A DNA stretch of 64,000 bases from Spirochaetaceae bacterium bin103 (GTDB taxonomy: Bacteria; Spirochaetota; Spirochaetia; SZUA-6; Bin103): positions 1-64,000 of the forward strand of contig MPNH01000005.1 in NCBI GenBank assembly GCA_002238925.1. The letters run 5' to 3'. Made by a program: the position numbers and the translations under genes. This document shows, in pieces, positions 16,264-25,656 of this stretch (the stretch's first letter is position 1; each line of letters opens with the position of its first letter). The notes beneath the pieces are model-generated. The model was not told the origin of the DNA. It worked only from the letters and a program-made list of their open reading frames with translations, and made no database searches.

Positions 16264-18240
16264 CTAGCGCTGGCCCGCGGCCGCTTCCGACTCTTCGGCC
16301 GTTACGGCCGACGGCGCCGCGACGGTCGGCGGCTCTCCGCCGACCGATGGCGGAGGCGGCAGTTCGGGCGGCTTTTCCGGCTTGTTGGGTCCGAGGATCG
16401 CCACCACCTGCTTGGTGGTGAGGGAATTGTGGTCCATGAGCGCCTCTGCCAGCGCAATCAACCGATCCTGGTGCGTGCGCAGCAGGGTCTGGGTAGCGCG
16501 CTCCAGGTTCTCCCACGCATTGCGTACCGCACGCTGCTCGGCGCTGGCACTCTCGCCGGATACGCCGCCGGTGGAATCGCGTCCGGTACGCCAGTCCACC
16601 AGCGGCGGCCCGAAGTAGCCTTCGTTGTACAGGTGCCACAGCCGCGCCCGCACCATCGGGTAGTCGCCGCCGGACGCGCCGGTAAACGGCTCCTTGAACA
16701 CCACGCGCATTGCCGCCTGGCCGGCCAGGCACACCATGATGTCCTTCACGATCCGCTCCAGCGGTTGCGAGTACATCTCTACCTCGTCCATCGGCAGCAC
16801 GAACCCGAGCGCGTCGCCGCGGCGGACGATGGTGATGTGCGCGATGCGGGTGTCCGGCATCAGGAAGTGCTGTGCCACGGCATGCCCCGCCTCGTGCACG
16901 GCGACCTGCCAGCGCTGCGTTTCCTGCATCTCCTCGATCGGGTTCTCGATGCCGGTGTACTGCTGCAGGAACGCCCGTTCGATGTCGTCCTGAGAAACCG
17001 CGCGGCGGTGATCGAACAGCGCGACACGCACCGCGTCCTTGGTGATGGCCGCCATAATCTGGGCCGGCGTCGCCGAGCGGTTGTTCATGACGATCGCATC
17101 CATGTCGACCGTGTCGTCGTGGTTCACGGTGCGCAGGTAGCCGTCGACGATTTCACGCCGCCCGGTGCGGTCGGGAAGATCCACCTTGATAAGCTGGTCG
17201 AAGCGCCCGGGGCGTTTCAGCGCCGGGTCGATCACGTCGGGGCGGTTGGTGGAACCCATGAACAGCACGTGCCAGTTGCGCTCCGGCGGCTTCTTGCCCA
17301 TGACCTGGAACACCTTGCCCTTCACCTTCTCCTTGAGGGTCTTGCTGTCGATGCCGTCCATCTCGTACAGCAGGCGAGTCAGGGCGCCGGTGCCGCCGCC
17401 CATCATGCCGCCCATGCCGCCACCGCCGCCGCCGCCTTCGCCCATCACGCCGCCACGGCTTTGCGCCACCGCGTCGATCTCGTCGATATAGGCGATCGCC
17501 GCGCCGTAGCGCTGCGCAAGCTTGCGTGCCTTGCGGATGAACCAGATCATCTTCATCACGTCGACGCCCCAGAACATGGCACGGAACCCGGAGCCCTCAA
17601 TGGAGATGAACGCGACCCCGGCCTCGCCGGCCATCGCCTTGGCCAGCATCGTCTTGCCGGTTCCGGGCGGGCCGTACAGCAACAGGCCGTTGATATAGCG
17701 CCCGCCCATCTCGACAAACTGCTGGCGGTCGGACAGCAGGCCGAGCCACTGCCGCACCAGCCGCTTCAGCCGCGGCTGCCCCCAGTAGTCGTCGAAGGTG
17801 ATGATCTTGGGATCTTCGGGCCGGATGCGCTCGATCTTGGAGCGCGACATGAACCAGAACAGCGACCCGAACTGCACCAGCATGAACAGGATGGCGAACA
17901 GCAGTTGGCCGATGAACTGGAGCAGGCCCAGGAACAGGTTGAGCAGCGTCTCGTTGAGCCCGATCACCACGCTGAGCGCGATCACCACCACCAACGGGGC
18001 GATCTTGCGGATCAGCTGGCGCATCCGCTTGGACAGACGGCGCTGCTGCTTGACCACTTCGATGCGGTGCTTTACCAGGTCGGGGACACGGACGTTCTGC
18101 CAGAAGCTCGGTTGCCGGGCGTTCTGCTGGTCGCCGTTGGAGCCGGAAACGTCGGCTCCGCTTTCCGCGGAAACCGCGGCTTCCCCTTCCGCGGGCTGTG
18201 CTTGTTGCGCTTCGCGCTCGTTTTCAGGTTGGTCGGACAT
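16264..18240 (-). CDS. FtsH-like AAA+ M41 membrane metalloprotease
   Basis: This 658-residue protein has an acidic/Gln-rich N-terminus and two closely spaced membrane helices (about 81-104 and 107-130). The AAA domain carries Walker A GPPGTGKT (190-197), Walker B IAYIDEID and the second region of homology MGSTNRPDVIDPALKRPGRFDQ. The M41 domain has zinc site HEAGH (449-453) and a likely third ligand Asp526 in GASGGD. Two features differ from FtsH: a Gly/Met-rich loop (about 264-284) and an insertion of about 25 residues (299-324) before the MGSTN strand. It should degrade membrane or cytosolic proteins using ATP. It is not necessarily the housekeeping FtsH. Confidence 0.8.
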   Translation of the reverse strand: MSDQPENEREAQQAQPAEGEAAVSAESGADVSGSNGDQQNARQPSFWQNVRVPDLVKHRIEVVKQQRRLSKRMRQLIRKIAPLVVVIALSVVIGLNETLLNLFLGLLQFIGQLLFAILFMLVQFGSLFWFMSRSKIERIRPEDPKIITFDDYWGQPRLKRLVRQWLGLLSDRQQFVEMGGRYINGLLLYGPPGTGKTMLAKAMAGEAGVAFISIEGSGFRAMFWGVDVMKMIWFIRKARKLAQRYGAAIAYIDEIDAVAQSRGGVMGEGGGGGGGMGGMMGGGTGALTRLLYEMDGIDSKTLKEKVKGKVFQVMGKKPPERNWHVLFMGSTNRPDVIDPALKRPGRFDQLIKVDLPDRTGRREIVDGYLRTVNHDDTVDMDAIVMNNRSATPAQIMAAITKDAVRVALFDHRRAVSQDDIERAFLQQYTGIENPIEEMQETQRWQVAVHEAGHAVAQHFLMPDTRIAHITIVRRGDALGFVLPMDEVEMYSQPLERIVKDIMVCLAGQAAMRVVFKEPFTGASGGDYPMVRARLWHLYNEGYFGPPLVDWRTGRDSTGGVSGESASAEQRAVRNAWENLERATQTLLRTHQDRLIALAEALMDHNSLTTKQVVAILGPNKPEKPPELPPPPSVGGEPPTVAAPSAVTAEESEAAAGQR

Positions 18241-18249
18241 AATCTCTCC

Positions 18250-18269
18250 AACGCCGCGGCAGCGGCGTT
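18250..18269. promoter_or_regulatory. perfect hairpin in the 5-prime leader of the FtsH-like gene
   Basis: Arms aacgccgc and gcggcgtt pair over 8 bp around a 4-nt loop, 10 bp before the ATG at 18240 on the minus strand. It could cover the ribosome binding region. The AT-rich stretch at 18274-18300, with TACTAT on the minus strand and TAGATAAT on the plus strand, is the likely divergent promoter region for this gene and the gene at 18383. Confidence 0.45.
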
Positions 18270-18382
18270 ACCGAACAATAGTAGATAATTTACCAGAAAG
18301 CGCCGTATAGTCCAGACGGCGGCCGGGAATCGCAACCCAGCGCGGGCAGGGCACGCGGTCGGGCACCCTCAGGAGGCGACGC

Positions 18383-18673
18383 ATGGCGCAACGCGGAGAG
18401 CTGTTCAGTTCTCGCGCAGACACCGAGAAGCGCACCTACTTCTTCAATGTAAAGGAAAATCGCGTCGGCGACATGTTCCTGAACCTGGTCGAGAGCCGCA
18501 AGCGGGATACCGCGAGCGCGCATCGGGACGGTTTCGAGCGCCACTCGGTGATTGTCTACGAGGAAGATCTGCGCGCATTCGTCGACGCCCTCGACGAGGC
18601 GCTCAACTACGCCACCAGGCACGCACAGGGGCGAAACCGGCGGCCGCGCGGCGCACCGCCGGGCCGCGACTAA
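18383..18673 (+). CDS. PUR-domain DNA/RNA-binding protein (DUF3276, BpuR-like)
   Basis: This 96-residue protein is close to the family that includes Borrelia BpuR, a PUR-alpha-like single-strand nucleic-acid binder that regulates gene expression. Diagnostic segments are RGELFSSRADTEKRTYFFNVKENRVGDMFLNLVESRKRDT, in two beta strands, and the FERHSVIVYEEDLRAFVDALDEAL strand-helix. The C-terminus adds a basic Arg-rich tail. A good Shine-Dalgarno (AGGAGG) precedes the ATG at 18383. Its stop overlaps the convergent rnhB stop by 4 bp. The bpuR-rnhB-smc order matches my memory of Borrelia. Confidence 0.82.
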   Translation: MAQRGELFSSRADTEKRTYFFNVKENRVGDMFLNLVESRKRDTASAHRDGFERHSVIVYEEDLRAFVDALDEALNYATRHAQGRNRRPRGAPPGRD

Positions 18674-19251
18674 CATTCACGGGCGCCGTTTCCACCCCCG
18701 CCGCCGAATGATCGGCGGTGGATTGGCGACGGGCCGTGCAGGCGCAACAGGAAGCGGTGGCTCGGGGTGGCGTAACCCTTGTGTTCGTGAAAGCACCATG
18801 CGGGTTCGATGCGTGCGTAGCGGCGCATGAAGCGGTCGCGCGTGGTCTTGGCAATGATCGAAGCGGCCATGATCTCGGGTATTTTTTGATCGCCCTTGAC
18901 GATGGCCCGGCACGGCACCGCCAGAGGCAGCGCGAAGCGGCCGTCGATCAGCACCTCGTCCGGCTCCACCCGCAGCCCGCGCAAGGCGCGCCACATGGCA
19001 AGCAGCGTGGCGCGGTGAATGTTGATCGCGTCGATCTCGGCAGCCGAACACCAGCCGACCGCCCAGGCCGCCGCGCGCTTGCGGATGAGCGCCGCGGTTT
19101 CTTCGCGCTCGTCCGCGGTGAGTTGCTTGGAGTCGTTCAGGCGAGCCGCCGGGAAGCGGCGCGGCAGCACCACGGCGGCGGCCGTCACCGGGCCGGCGAG
19201 CGGACCGCGGCCCGCCTCGTCGATCCCGCAGCGCAGCTTGCCCCGGCTCAT
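18670..19251 (-). CDS. rnhB: ribonuclease HII
   Basis: This 193-residue enzyme removes ribonucleotides from RNA-DNA hybrids in the cytoplasm. Catalytic motifs are CGIDEAGRGPLAGPV (first Asp-Glu pair), VLIDGR with the next Asp, and ASIIAKTTRDRFM with the final conserved segment. The ATG at 19251 lies four codons before the first conserved strand. The C-terminal tail is Gly-rich. It is convergent with the PUR-domain gene and divergent from smc. Confidence 0.92.
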   Translation of the reverse strand: MSRGKLRCGIDEAGRGPLAGPVTAAAVVLPRRFPAARLNDSKQLTADEREETAALIRKRAAAWAVGWCSAAEIDAINIHRATLLAMWRALRGLRVEPDEVLIDGRFALPLAVPCRAIVKGDQKIPEIMAASIIAKTTRDRFMRRYARIEPAWCFHEHKGYATPSHRFLLRLHGPSPIHRRSFGGGGGNGAREC

Positions 19252-19342
19252 GCCGCCAGTATAGCCGCCGCGCGGCGCCGCAGCATCGACTTGCGTTGAC
19301 GATTGGCCGCCGACTCCGGTACAGTGGTCGTCGAACTGGGAG

Positions 19343-22105
19343 ATGGCGCTCATCAAACGAGTCGAGTTACTCGGCTTCAAATCGTTTCCTGAGCGTACCG
19401 TCGTAGATTTCTCCGCGGGTATTTCCGCCGTGGTGGGCCCGAACGGCTGCGGCAAGAGCAACGTCGTGGACGCCGTCCGATGGGTGCTCGGCGAGCAGAA
19501 CCCCCGCGCCCTGCGCGCGGAGCGCATGGAAGATGTGATCTTCGGCGGTACCGAGAGTCGCAGCCGCGTTTCCGTAGCGGAAGTCACGCTGGTAATGGAC
19601 AACCATGACCGCTCGCTGCCGGTGGACGTCAGCGAGGTCGAGGTGCGCCGCCGCCTGTACCGCTCCGGAGAGAGCGAGTACCTGGTCAATCGCCAGGTGG
19701 TGCGGCTGCGCGACATGCGCGAGATCTTTCTGGACACCGGCGTCGGCAAGAACGCCTACTCGGTGATGGAGCAGGGCCGCATCGACCTGCTGCTGGCCGC
19801 CAAGCCGGAGGAGCGGCGCCAGGTGTTCGAGGAAGCTGCCGGCATTGCCCGCTACCGCACGCGCGCCGCCGAGGCGGAACGCAAGCTGCACCATACCCGC
19901 CAGAACATGACGCAGGTAAGTGCGATCATCGCCGAGGTGAAACGCTCGCGCGACGTGCTCGCCAACCAGGTGGAGCGCGCCAACCAGTACCGCACCCTGC
20001 AGGAGCGGATATTCGGCGCCGAACGCGACCTGGAGCTGATTCGCCTGCGCGAGCTGGAGGCGCGGCGGGCGGCCATCGAGGCCGATCTGAGCGCCGCCCG
20101 CGAGCGCCATGAACGGTTGCAGGAACGCAGCCGCCGCGCACGCGAGGCGCTGCAGGGCAACACCGAGCACACCCGCAAACTGGAAGCCGAGGTGGTGGAC
20201 CTGCAGCGGGAGCTGTACGGTGTCGACCTGCAGCGCGGCGACACGAAGGAGCGGATGACCTCTGCCCGCGAGCGCGTCGCAGAGGCGGAACGCAGCATGG
20301 CCGGCTACCGCGACCGCGAACGCGGCGTGGCCGCGCGCATCGTGGAACTGCAGCAGCTGCGCACCGCCAAGCAGGAGGAAGCGGCGGCGGCCGAAGCGCG
20401 CCTCCGGGAGCTGCGCGAGACTCGCGAGAGCGTGATCGCCGCGATCGCCGGCCTGCAGCAGCGGGTTCGCGACAACGCGGCCGTGGCGGCGGAGGCGAAC
20501 GCCGCCGTGCATATGGAGGACCAGCGCCTCGAAGATCTGCGCGGGCGGCTGCGCACCACCACCGACAACATCGTGGCCAGCCTCGACACCGGACTGCAGG
20601 CGGCCGGGTATTCGCCGGAAGCGCGGGCGGCGGCGGAGGAAGAGATCGCGAGCCTGATCCAGGAACTGCACGCCACGCTGGCGGCCGACGGCGACGCCGG
20701 CAGCGCCCGCGAGCAACTGCGCACCGCCCGCCGGCAGGTACGCCAGTTGGACGAGTTGATCAAGTCGTACGGCACCCTGACCTCCACCGTGATCGACGAT
20801 TTCCTGTCGCCGCAGGGCATCGTCACCCAGAAGCGGCAACTCGACGAGGAGCTGGGCGCCACCGTCGCCCGCATCGCGCAGCAACGCAAGCGGGCGGAAG
20901 CGGCGCGCCGCGAGAACGAGGAGCTGGCCACCCGAATCGAGGGGCAGCAGCGCCGGGTGAACGACCTGCAGGTGGAAAGCACGCGCAGCGCAGCGTTGCG
21001 CGAGAGCCTGACCGCGGAATGCGAACAGCTCGACGGCCAGATCGGCGAACAGCAGAGCCGGCGCGGCGAGCTGGCGCGCGACGAGCAGAACGCCGCCAAG
21101 AGCATCGCGGCCTTGAACGAGGCGCTGCACGACCTGGAAGCGCGCGGCGAACGGCTGGCGGAACAGGAGACCGTGCTGCGCTCCCGCCTCGCCGAGCTCG
21201 ATGGCGAGTTGCAGAAACAGAGCACGCGGAAGGCCGCGCACGAGCGCACCGTGCAGCAACTGCAGCAGAAGCTGGAGCGCTCGGCAGGCGGGATCGAACG
21301 GCTGCAGTTGCGCGACACCGAGGTCGCTACCGAGATTCGCACTACCCTGCGCACGTTCCAGGAGATCCACGCCCAGGACCTGTCCCAGTTCGAGCTTGAC
21401 ATTACGCAGTCGGAGTCGCGCAGCGAATTGCGCAGCGTGCTCGCGCGGCTGCGCGAAGAGGCGCGCCAGCTCGGCCAGGTAAACCTGATGGCCACCGAGC
21501 AGTTTCGCGAGGTGAACGAGCGCTTCCAGTTCCTGCGCGCCCAGCTCGACGACCTGGAAACCGCGACGCGCGACCTGAGCCAGATCGCCGAGCAGATCCA
21601 TGCCGAGTCCAGCACCCTGTTCCGGCAGGCGTTCGACGATATCCGCACCGAGTTCCAGGCCATGTTCCGGCGCCTGTTCGGCGGCGGGCGCACCGAGCTC
21701 AAGCTGACCGATCCCGACGCGCTGCTGGAATCCGGCATCGAGTTCTACGCTCAGCCGCCGGGCAAGAAGCTGGAGAACATCACCCTGCTGTCCGGCGGCG
21801 AGCGCGCCCTCACCGCGGTGTCGCTGCTGTTCGCTCTCTACCGCGTGCGTCCTTCGCCGTTCTGCATCCTCGACGAGATCGACGCCGCCCTCGACGACGA
21901 GAACGTGGGCCGGCTGGTGGAACTGCTCACCGAGTTCAGCGCCGACACCCAGTTCCTGGTGGTTACCCACAACAAGCGCACCGCCGCCGGCGCCTCCCAC
22001 CTGTTCGGCATCACCATGGAAGAACAGGGCGTTTCACGCCTGGTCACCCTGCGCCTCCCCGCCTCCGAACGCGCCGAGGAACGCGAGCTGGCCGAGGTCC
22101 ATTAG
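19343..22105 (+). CDS. smc: chromosome segregation protein SMC, short form
   Basis: This 920-residue protein has the N-terminal head (LLGFKSFPERTVVDF, Walker A GPNGCGKSN, then WVLGEQNPR). Two long Glu/Arg/Gln-rich coiled-coil halves follow. The C-terminal head has signature LLSGGERALTAVSLLFA and Walker B FCILDEIDAALDD. It organises and segregates chromosomes. Typical bacterial SMC is about 1150-1200 residues; here the coils are short and I cannot find a normal hinge domain between them. The middle (about 400-480) contains a breaking segment, AAGYSPEA, and SYGTLTSTVIDDFLSPQG. Borrelia P115 is similarly short. Confidence 0.9.
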   Translation: MALIKRVELLGFKSFPERTVVDFSAGISAVVGPNGCGKSNVVDAVRWVLGEQNPRALRAERMEDVIFGGTESRSRVSVAEVTLVMDNHDRSLPVDVSEVEVRRRLYRSGESEYLVNRQVVRLRDMREIFLDTGVGKNAYSVMEQGRIDLLLAAKPEERRQVFEEAAGIARYRTRAAEAERKLHHTRQNMTQVSAIIAEVKRSRDVLANQVERANQYRTLQERIFGAERDLELIRLRELEARRAAIEADLSAARERHERLQERSRRAREALQGNTEHTRKLEAEVVDLQRELYGVDLQRGDTKERMTSARERVAEAERSMAGYRDRERGVAARIVELQQLRTAKQEEAAAAEARLRELRETRESVIAAIAGLQQRVRDNAAVAAEANAAVHMEDQRLEDLRGRLRTTTDNIVASLDTGLQAAGYSPEARAAAEEEIASLIQELHATLAADGDAGSAREQLRTARRQVRQLDELIKSYGTLTSTVIDDFLSPQGIVTQKRQLDEELGATVARIAQQRKRAEAARRENEELATRIEGQQRRVNDLQVESTRSAALRESLTAECEQLDGQIGEQQSRRGELARDEQNAAKSIAALNEALHDLEARGERLAEQETVLRSRLAELDGELQKQSTRKAAHERTVQQLQQKLERSAGGIERLQLRDTEVATEIRTTLRTFQEIHAQDLSQFELDITQSESRSELRSVLARLREEARQLGQVNLMATEQFREVNERFQFLRAQLDDLETATRDLSQIAEQIHAESSTLFRQAFDDIRTEFQAMFRRLFGGGRTELKLTDPDALLESGIEFYAQPPGKKLENITLLSGGERALTAVSLLFALYRVRPSPFCILDEIDAALDDENVGRLVELLTEFSADTQFLVVTHNKRTAAGASHLFGITMEEQGVSRLVTLRLPASERAEERELAEVH

Positions 22106-22130
22106 CCTTAGCTGCGCGGCCAGCCTAAGG
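22106..22130 (+). terminator. hairpin directly after smc
   Basis: The arms ccttagctg (22106-22114) and cagcctaagg (22121-22130) pair with one bulged base around a 6-nt GC-rich loop, starting at the base after the smc stop. No T-run follows, so intrinsic termination is uncertain. Confidence 0.4.
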
Positions 22131-22197
22131 CCCGCCTGCCTCGTCCTGCCGCGGTGTGGACAACGCCGCCCGCGAATGCGTACCCTGAGACTTCCAC

Positions 22198-22269
22198 GCG
22201 CCTGTCGTATAATGGTCATTACCCGAGCCTTCCAAGCTCGTGATGGCGGTTCGATCCCGCTCAGGCGCT
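22198..22269 (+). tRNA. tRNA-Gly (UCC)
   Basis: Acceptor arms GCGCCTG and CAGGCGC pair perfectly, with a T discriminator base. The T-arm is GGCGGTTCGATCCCGCT and the anticodon loop CTTCCAA contains TCC, reading GGA codons. CCA is not encoded. It stands alone after smc. Confidence 0.95.
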
Positions 22270-22323
22270 CTGTTCGACCCTGATCCACCAACCGGACGGT
22301 GGTGGCTCGTGGGCAACCAAACC

Positions 22324-23838
22324 TCAACCTGCCGACGCGACGCTACCGGCGGCGCTACACTGCGCCACCAAGTGGGCGGTGAGCGCACGGACCACGTTTG
22401 GATGGTGGTGCCACAGGTTGGTGGTTTCGGCGAGGTCGCGGCTCAGGTCGTAGAGTTGGCCGCTGCTGCCGGGCACTGGGCCGTCGCCGGGGCCTTTGCC
22501 GGGGCATTCGACGACCAACTTCCAGCCCGCATCGCCGACGTTGCGGCGTAGCGCGAACACTCCGGCGCCGGAGTGATGGATCATGTCGGTCCTGGCAGGC
22601 GCCGCGCCGGGCGCCGCAGTCAGCGCGGCCAGCACGTTGATGCTGTCCTCCCCCGCGCCATCGGGCAATTCAGCGCCCACAATGGCGGCACAGGTGGCCA
22701 GCAGGTCGGACAGGCACACCAGCGCATCGCTCTCCCGCCCCGCCGGGATGGCGCGCGGCCAACGGGCAATGAACGGTTCCCTGTGGCCGCCGTCGTAGAT
22801 CATCGCCTTGTAGCCGCGCAGGCCGCCGGCGGAACGGTGATCGCCGTCCATGCGGGCGGTGCCCTCCGGGTCGCCGGGACGCGGCGTGGAACCGATCAGC
22901 GGGCCGTTGTCGCTGGTCACGATCAGCAGCGTATCGTCCGCGACCCCGCCGCGCGCCCGCGCGGCGGCTACCTGTCCCACGCACCAATCCACCAGCGCCA
23001 CCTGGTCGCCGCGCGGGCCGGCGGCGCTCGCGCCGCGCACCAGTTCCGGCGGCAGGTGCGGGCTGTGCGGCGCTGACAGTGGCAGGTAAAGGAAGAACGG
23101 TTGGCGTTGGCGCCCGGGCTGCCGCCGCGCCGACCGGCTCTGACGGTCGATGAACGCCACCGCCCGCTCGGTAAATTCGATGTCGACCGTCTCGTTGTTC
23201 CAGTCGGGGGCGGCCATGCCGGAACGCCAGCTGCCGTGCGGGCGGCGGTAGGCGGCGCGCTCCATGCCCAGGCAGCGGTCGCCGTCGATGAAGCAGTACG
23301 GCTCCTGGTCGGTGGAGCAGCCGGCGGTATAAAACGCCTCGTCGAAGCCCAGCGTCGTCGGGCCACCGCCGACCGGCTGCGCGAAATCGATGCGCTCCGA
23401 CAGCGAGCGGTCCGGTAGTGGGCCGCCGTCCCAGGGCAGCGGGCGAGTCAGCGACAGCGGCGCGCCGGCGGCGGCGGTGAACCACAGGCCCAGGTGCCAC
23501 TTGCCGAAGCAGGCGGTGCGGTAGCCGTGCTCCCGTAGCAGGGAGGCCAGCGTGACGCGGCCCTGCTCGATCAGCGGCGGTTCGTAGTTGAACAGCACCC
23601 GGCGCTGCAACGGGGTGCGCCAGCAGTAGCGGCCGGTAAGCAGGGCGTAACGGGACGGCGTGCATACCGCCGACGCGGCGTGCGCGTCGGTGAGCCGCAC
23701 CCCCTCCGCCGCAAGCCGGTCGATGTGCGGCGTGGGGATGCGGGAGGCGGGGTTGTAGCAGCCGACGTCGCCGTAGCCCAGGTCGTCCGCCAGTATCAGG
23801 ACGATGTTGGGCCGCGGCGGTTCCGCCGCCGCCGGCAG
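22324..23838 (-). CDS. Cys-type sulfatase with uncertain start
   Basis: This alkaline-phosphatase-fold sulfatase hydrolyses sulfate esters. It starts [21 protein letters not shown] (metal-binding Asp pair) and carries the formylglycine motif CTPSR in [33 protein letters not shown] and [14 protein letters not shown] follow, as in arylsulfatase A-like enzymes. No ATG, GTG or TTG lies in frame between the upstream stop and the RPNIV strand. I place the start at a CTG (23838) only provisionally. A GTG at 23957 (MTDTDAA) would join the frame if the G7 run at 23887-23893 had one more base. It lies directly downstream of an oligosaccharide-binding protein gene on the same strand. Confidence 0.75.
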   Translation of the reverse strand: MPAAAEPPRPNIVLILADDLGYGDVGCYNPASRIPTPHIDRLAAEGVRLTDAHAASAVCTPSRYALLTGRYCWRTPLQRRVLFNYEPPLIEQGRVTLASLLREHGYRTACFGKWHLGLWFTAAAGAPLSLTRPLPWDGGPLPDRSLSERIDFAQPVGGGPTTLGFDEAFYTAGCSTDQEPYCFIDGDRCLGMERAAYRRPHGSWRSGMAAPDWNNETVDIEFTERAVAFIDRQSRSARRQPGRQRQPFFLYLPLSAPHSPHLPPELVRGASAAGPRGDQVALVDWCVGQVAAARARGGVADDTLLIVTSDNGPLIGSTPRPGDPEGTARMDGDHRSAGGLRGYKAMIYDGGHREPFIARWPRAIPAGRESDALVCLSDLLATCAAIVGAELPDGAGEDSINVLAALTAAPGAAPARTDMIHHSGAGVFALRRNVGDAGWKLVVECPGKGPGDGPVPGSSGQLYDLSRDLAETTNLWHHHPNVVRALTAHLVAQCSAAGSVASAG

Positions 23839-23982
23839 AGCGGACCGGCGGGAGGGCGGGCGCGGCCCCCGGCCCCGCCCCCGCTCGGGGGGGCGCGCCG
23901 CGGCCGCGGCCGGCCCGGCCCCGGTTCGGGTGGCCGCGCCGCGTCCGTGTCCGTCACGCCGGCGGTATCTCGAGCCCGGTCG

Positions 23983-25656
23983 CTACCGGTACATGCGGTC
24001 GTAGGCGATCTGCAGGATCTCCACGAACCGGCCCACCTTCAACGCATCGAGCTGCGCCAGGTAGTTGTTCCAGTCGTCGTCGGAGCCTATGTCCAGGTCG
24101 CCGGTCACGAAGCGGGCGAAGCTCTGCTCCACGAACTCGTTGATCGGCGCACGCAACTGGCCGTATTCGCGGCCCTCGTCGAAGCCGTGGATCAGCGGCA
24201 GCACGATCTCGTCCGGCTGATGCCCCTCGTACTTCTCGATGGTCTCCCAATACAGGCGCGGCTCGATGGACAGCGGGTCGTCCGACACCGGCACCTGGCG
24301 GTCGAAGAATCCTTCCTCAAAGTAGCTCGGGAACATGTGGCCGAGCTTGTGGTTGTGGGCGGTGTTGTAAAGTTCGATCTGCTTCCACAGCGCGGTCTCG
24401 CCGGTGTAGGCCATCTCGCCCTCCTGCGCCCAGCGCCAGCCCTCGCCCTCGGGGCCGAACCACGGCACCATGCGCGATTCGCCGGCGTGATGCACGAAGT
24501 CGAAGAACTTGATGATCGCCGCCTGCTCCAGGTCGGTGGCGGCCGTGGTCAGGCTGAACTTGGAACCGCGCTGGTTCTTCGGGTACAGGGCGGTGAACTG
24601 GGCGCCGTTGGGGCCGATCAGCGGCGGCACCGCGCGGTACTGGCGGTGCATGGTGCCCTGCGGCGCCAGCGCCCCCCACGGCGTGCCGGCCTGGTGGGCG
24701 CCGATCCGCGCGACCCCTTCCACGCCGCCGTTGTTGAGCGTGTGGAGCTGGTTGCGGTCCATTACGAACGCCTCGCCGTCGAACAGCCCGTCGTTGTACA
24801 GGCCGTTCAGGTAGGTCAGACCCTGGCGCCACTCGTCGGCCGTGAACGCCGGCGAGATGATGCCGTCGTTGACCACCATGCGGTGCGAGTTGGTCGGGTC
24901 GCCGAAGCCGTCGTCGTAGATGAAGGCGTTCATCACGAACGCGCCCGGCCTGCTGCGCCAGTACTTGATCAGGCCCGAGTAGGGAATCTCGTCGCCCGGA
25001 TCGCCGTTGCCGTTGGCGTCCTGGTCGCGGAACGCCTCCAGCACGGTGCGCAGCTCATCGGTGGTGGTGGGCATCTCCAGGCCGAGCCGCTCCAACCACT
25101 CGACGTTGATCCACAGTTTCTGCGAAAGCGTGGAGTGGTAGGCCACCGGCCGCACCGACAGCGCGTACACGTGGCCGTCCGGCGCGGTAAGCTGGCGCGG
25201 CACGTGCGGATCCTCGGCGAAGATGCGCTTCAGTTCGACAGTGTGATCCTCGATCAGCCCCTCCAGCGGCGCCAGGAAACCCTGCGAGCCGTACAGGAAC
25301 TGCTGCTCGGTGGTGATGCCGGAGTTGATGATCATGTCCGGCAGGTCGGAACCGGCGGCCAGCACCAGGTTGATCTTCTGGGCGGCGTCGGAACCGGTGA
25401 CCTGGTCCCACTCGATGTGCAGGTTGGTCTGCTCCTCCAGCCAGGTCACCGCGTAGTTGGTGGTGATGTCCTGGATGCGGGTATCGACGTTGGCCAGCGC
25501 GGTTACCGTAATCAGCTCGTCGCTGATCGGGTAGACGCCGGGCGCCGACAGCGTGTCCATCGCCGCTCCGGAGCCCTCCCCTTCGGCGCCGGCAAACGCC
25601 ATTGCGGGCACCAGCAGCAGCAGTGCGGCCCCCATGATCGCGTAGAGTCGTGTCAT
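23983..25656 (-). CDS. extracellular solute-binding protein, LplA/YtcQ-like (oligosaccharide ABC import)
   Basis: This 557-residue secreted binding protein has a signal peptide of about 22 residues ending AFAGA; there is no lipobox Cys, so it may be released or retained by other means. The body matches the large family-1 binding proteins that feed LplB/LplC permeases, including TTNYAVTWLEEQTNLHIEW, AQKINLVLAAGSDLPDM and a C-terminal INEFVEQSFARFVTGDLDI. It delivers glycans to the permeases encoded just upstream (25777 and 26700). It is a distant paralogue of the protein at 32747. Substrate is inferred from the neighbouring sulfatase. Confidence 0.85.
   Translation of the reverse strand: MTRLYAIMGAALLLLVPAMAFAGAEGEGSGAAMDTLSAPGVYPISDELITVTALANVDTRIQDITTNYAVTWLEEQTNLHIEWDQVTGSDAAQKINLVLAAGSDLPDMIINSGITTEQQFLYGSQGFLAPLEGLIEDHTVELKRIFAEDPHVPRQLTAPDGHVYALSVRPVAYHSTLSQKLWINVEWLERLGLEMPTTTDELRTVLEAFRDQDANGNGDPGDEIPYSGLIKYWRSRPGAFVMNAFIYDDGFGDPTNSHRMVVNDGIISPAFTADEWRQGLTYLNGLYNDGLFDGEAFVMDRNQLHTLNNGGVEGVARIGAHQAGTPWGALAPQGTMHRQYRAVPPLIGPNGAQFTALYPKNQRGSKFSLTTAATDLEQAAIIKFFDFVHHAGESRMVPWFGPEGEGWRWAQEGEMAYTGETALWKQIELYNTAHNHKLGHMFPSYFEEGFFDRQVPVSDDPLSIEPRLYWETIEKYEGHQPDEIVLPLIHGFDEGREYGQLRAPINEFVEQSFARFVTGDLDIGSDDDWNNYLAQLDALKVGRFVEILQIAYDRMYR

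Noticed and set aside
16429..18288. A 619-codon frame antisense to the FtsH-like gene
   Set aside because: It is His/Ala/Val-rich with no domain, and lies exactly opposite a protein with complete AAA and M41 motifs.
19367..22000. An 877-codon open frame antisense to smc
   Set aside because: High GC content and biased third positions leave antisense frames open. The sense strand encodes an intact SMC with all motifs, while the antisense product is Leu/Ala/Gln-rich with no recognisable domain.
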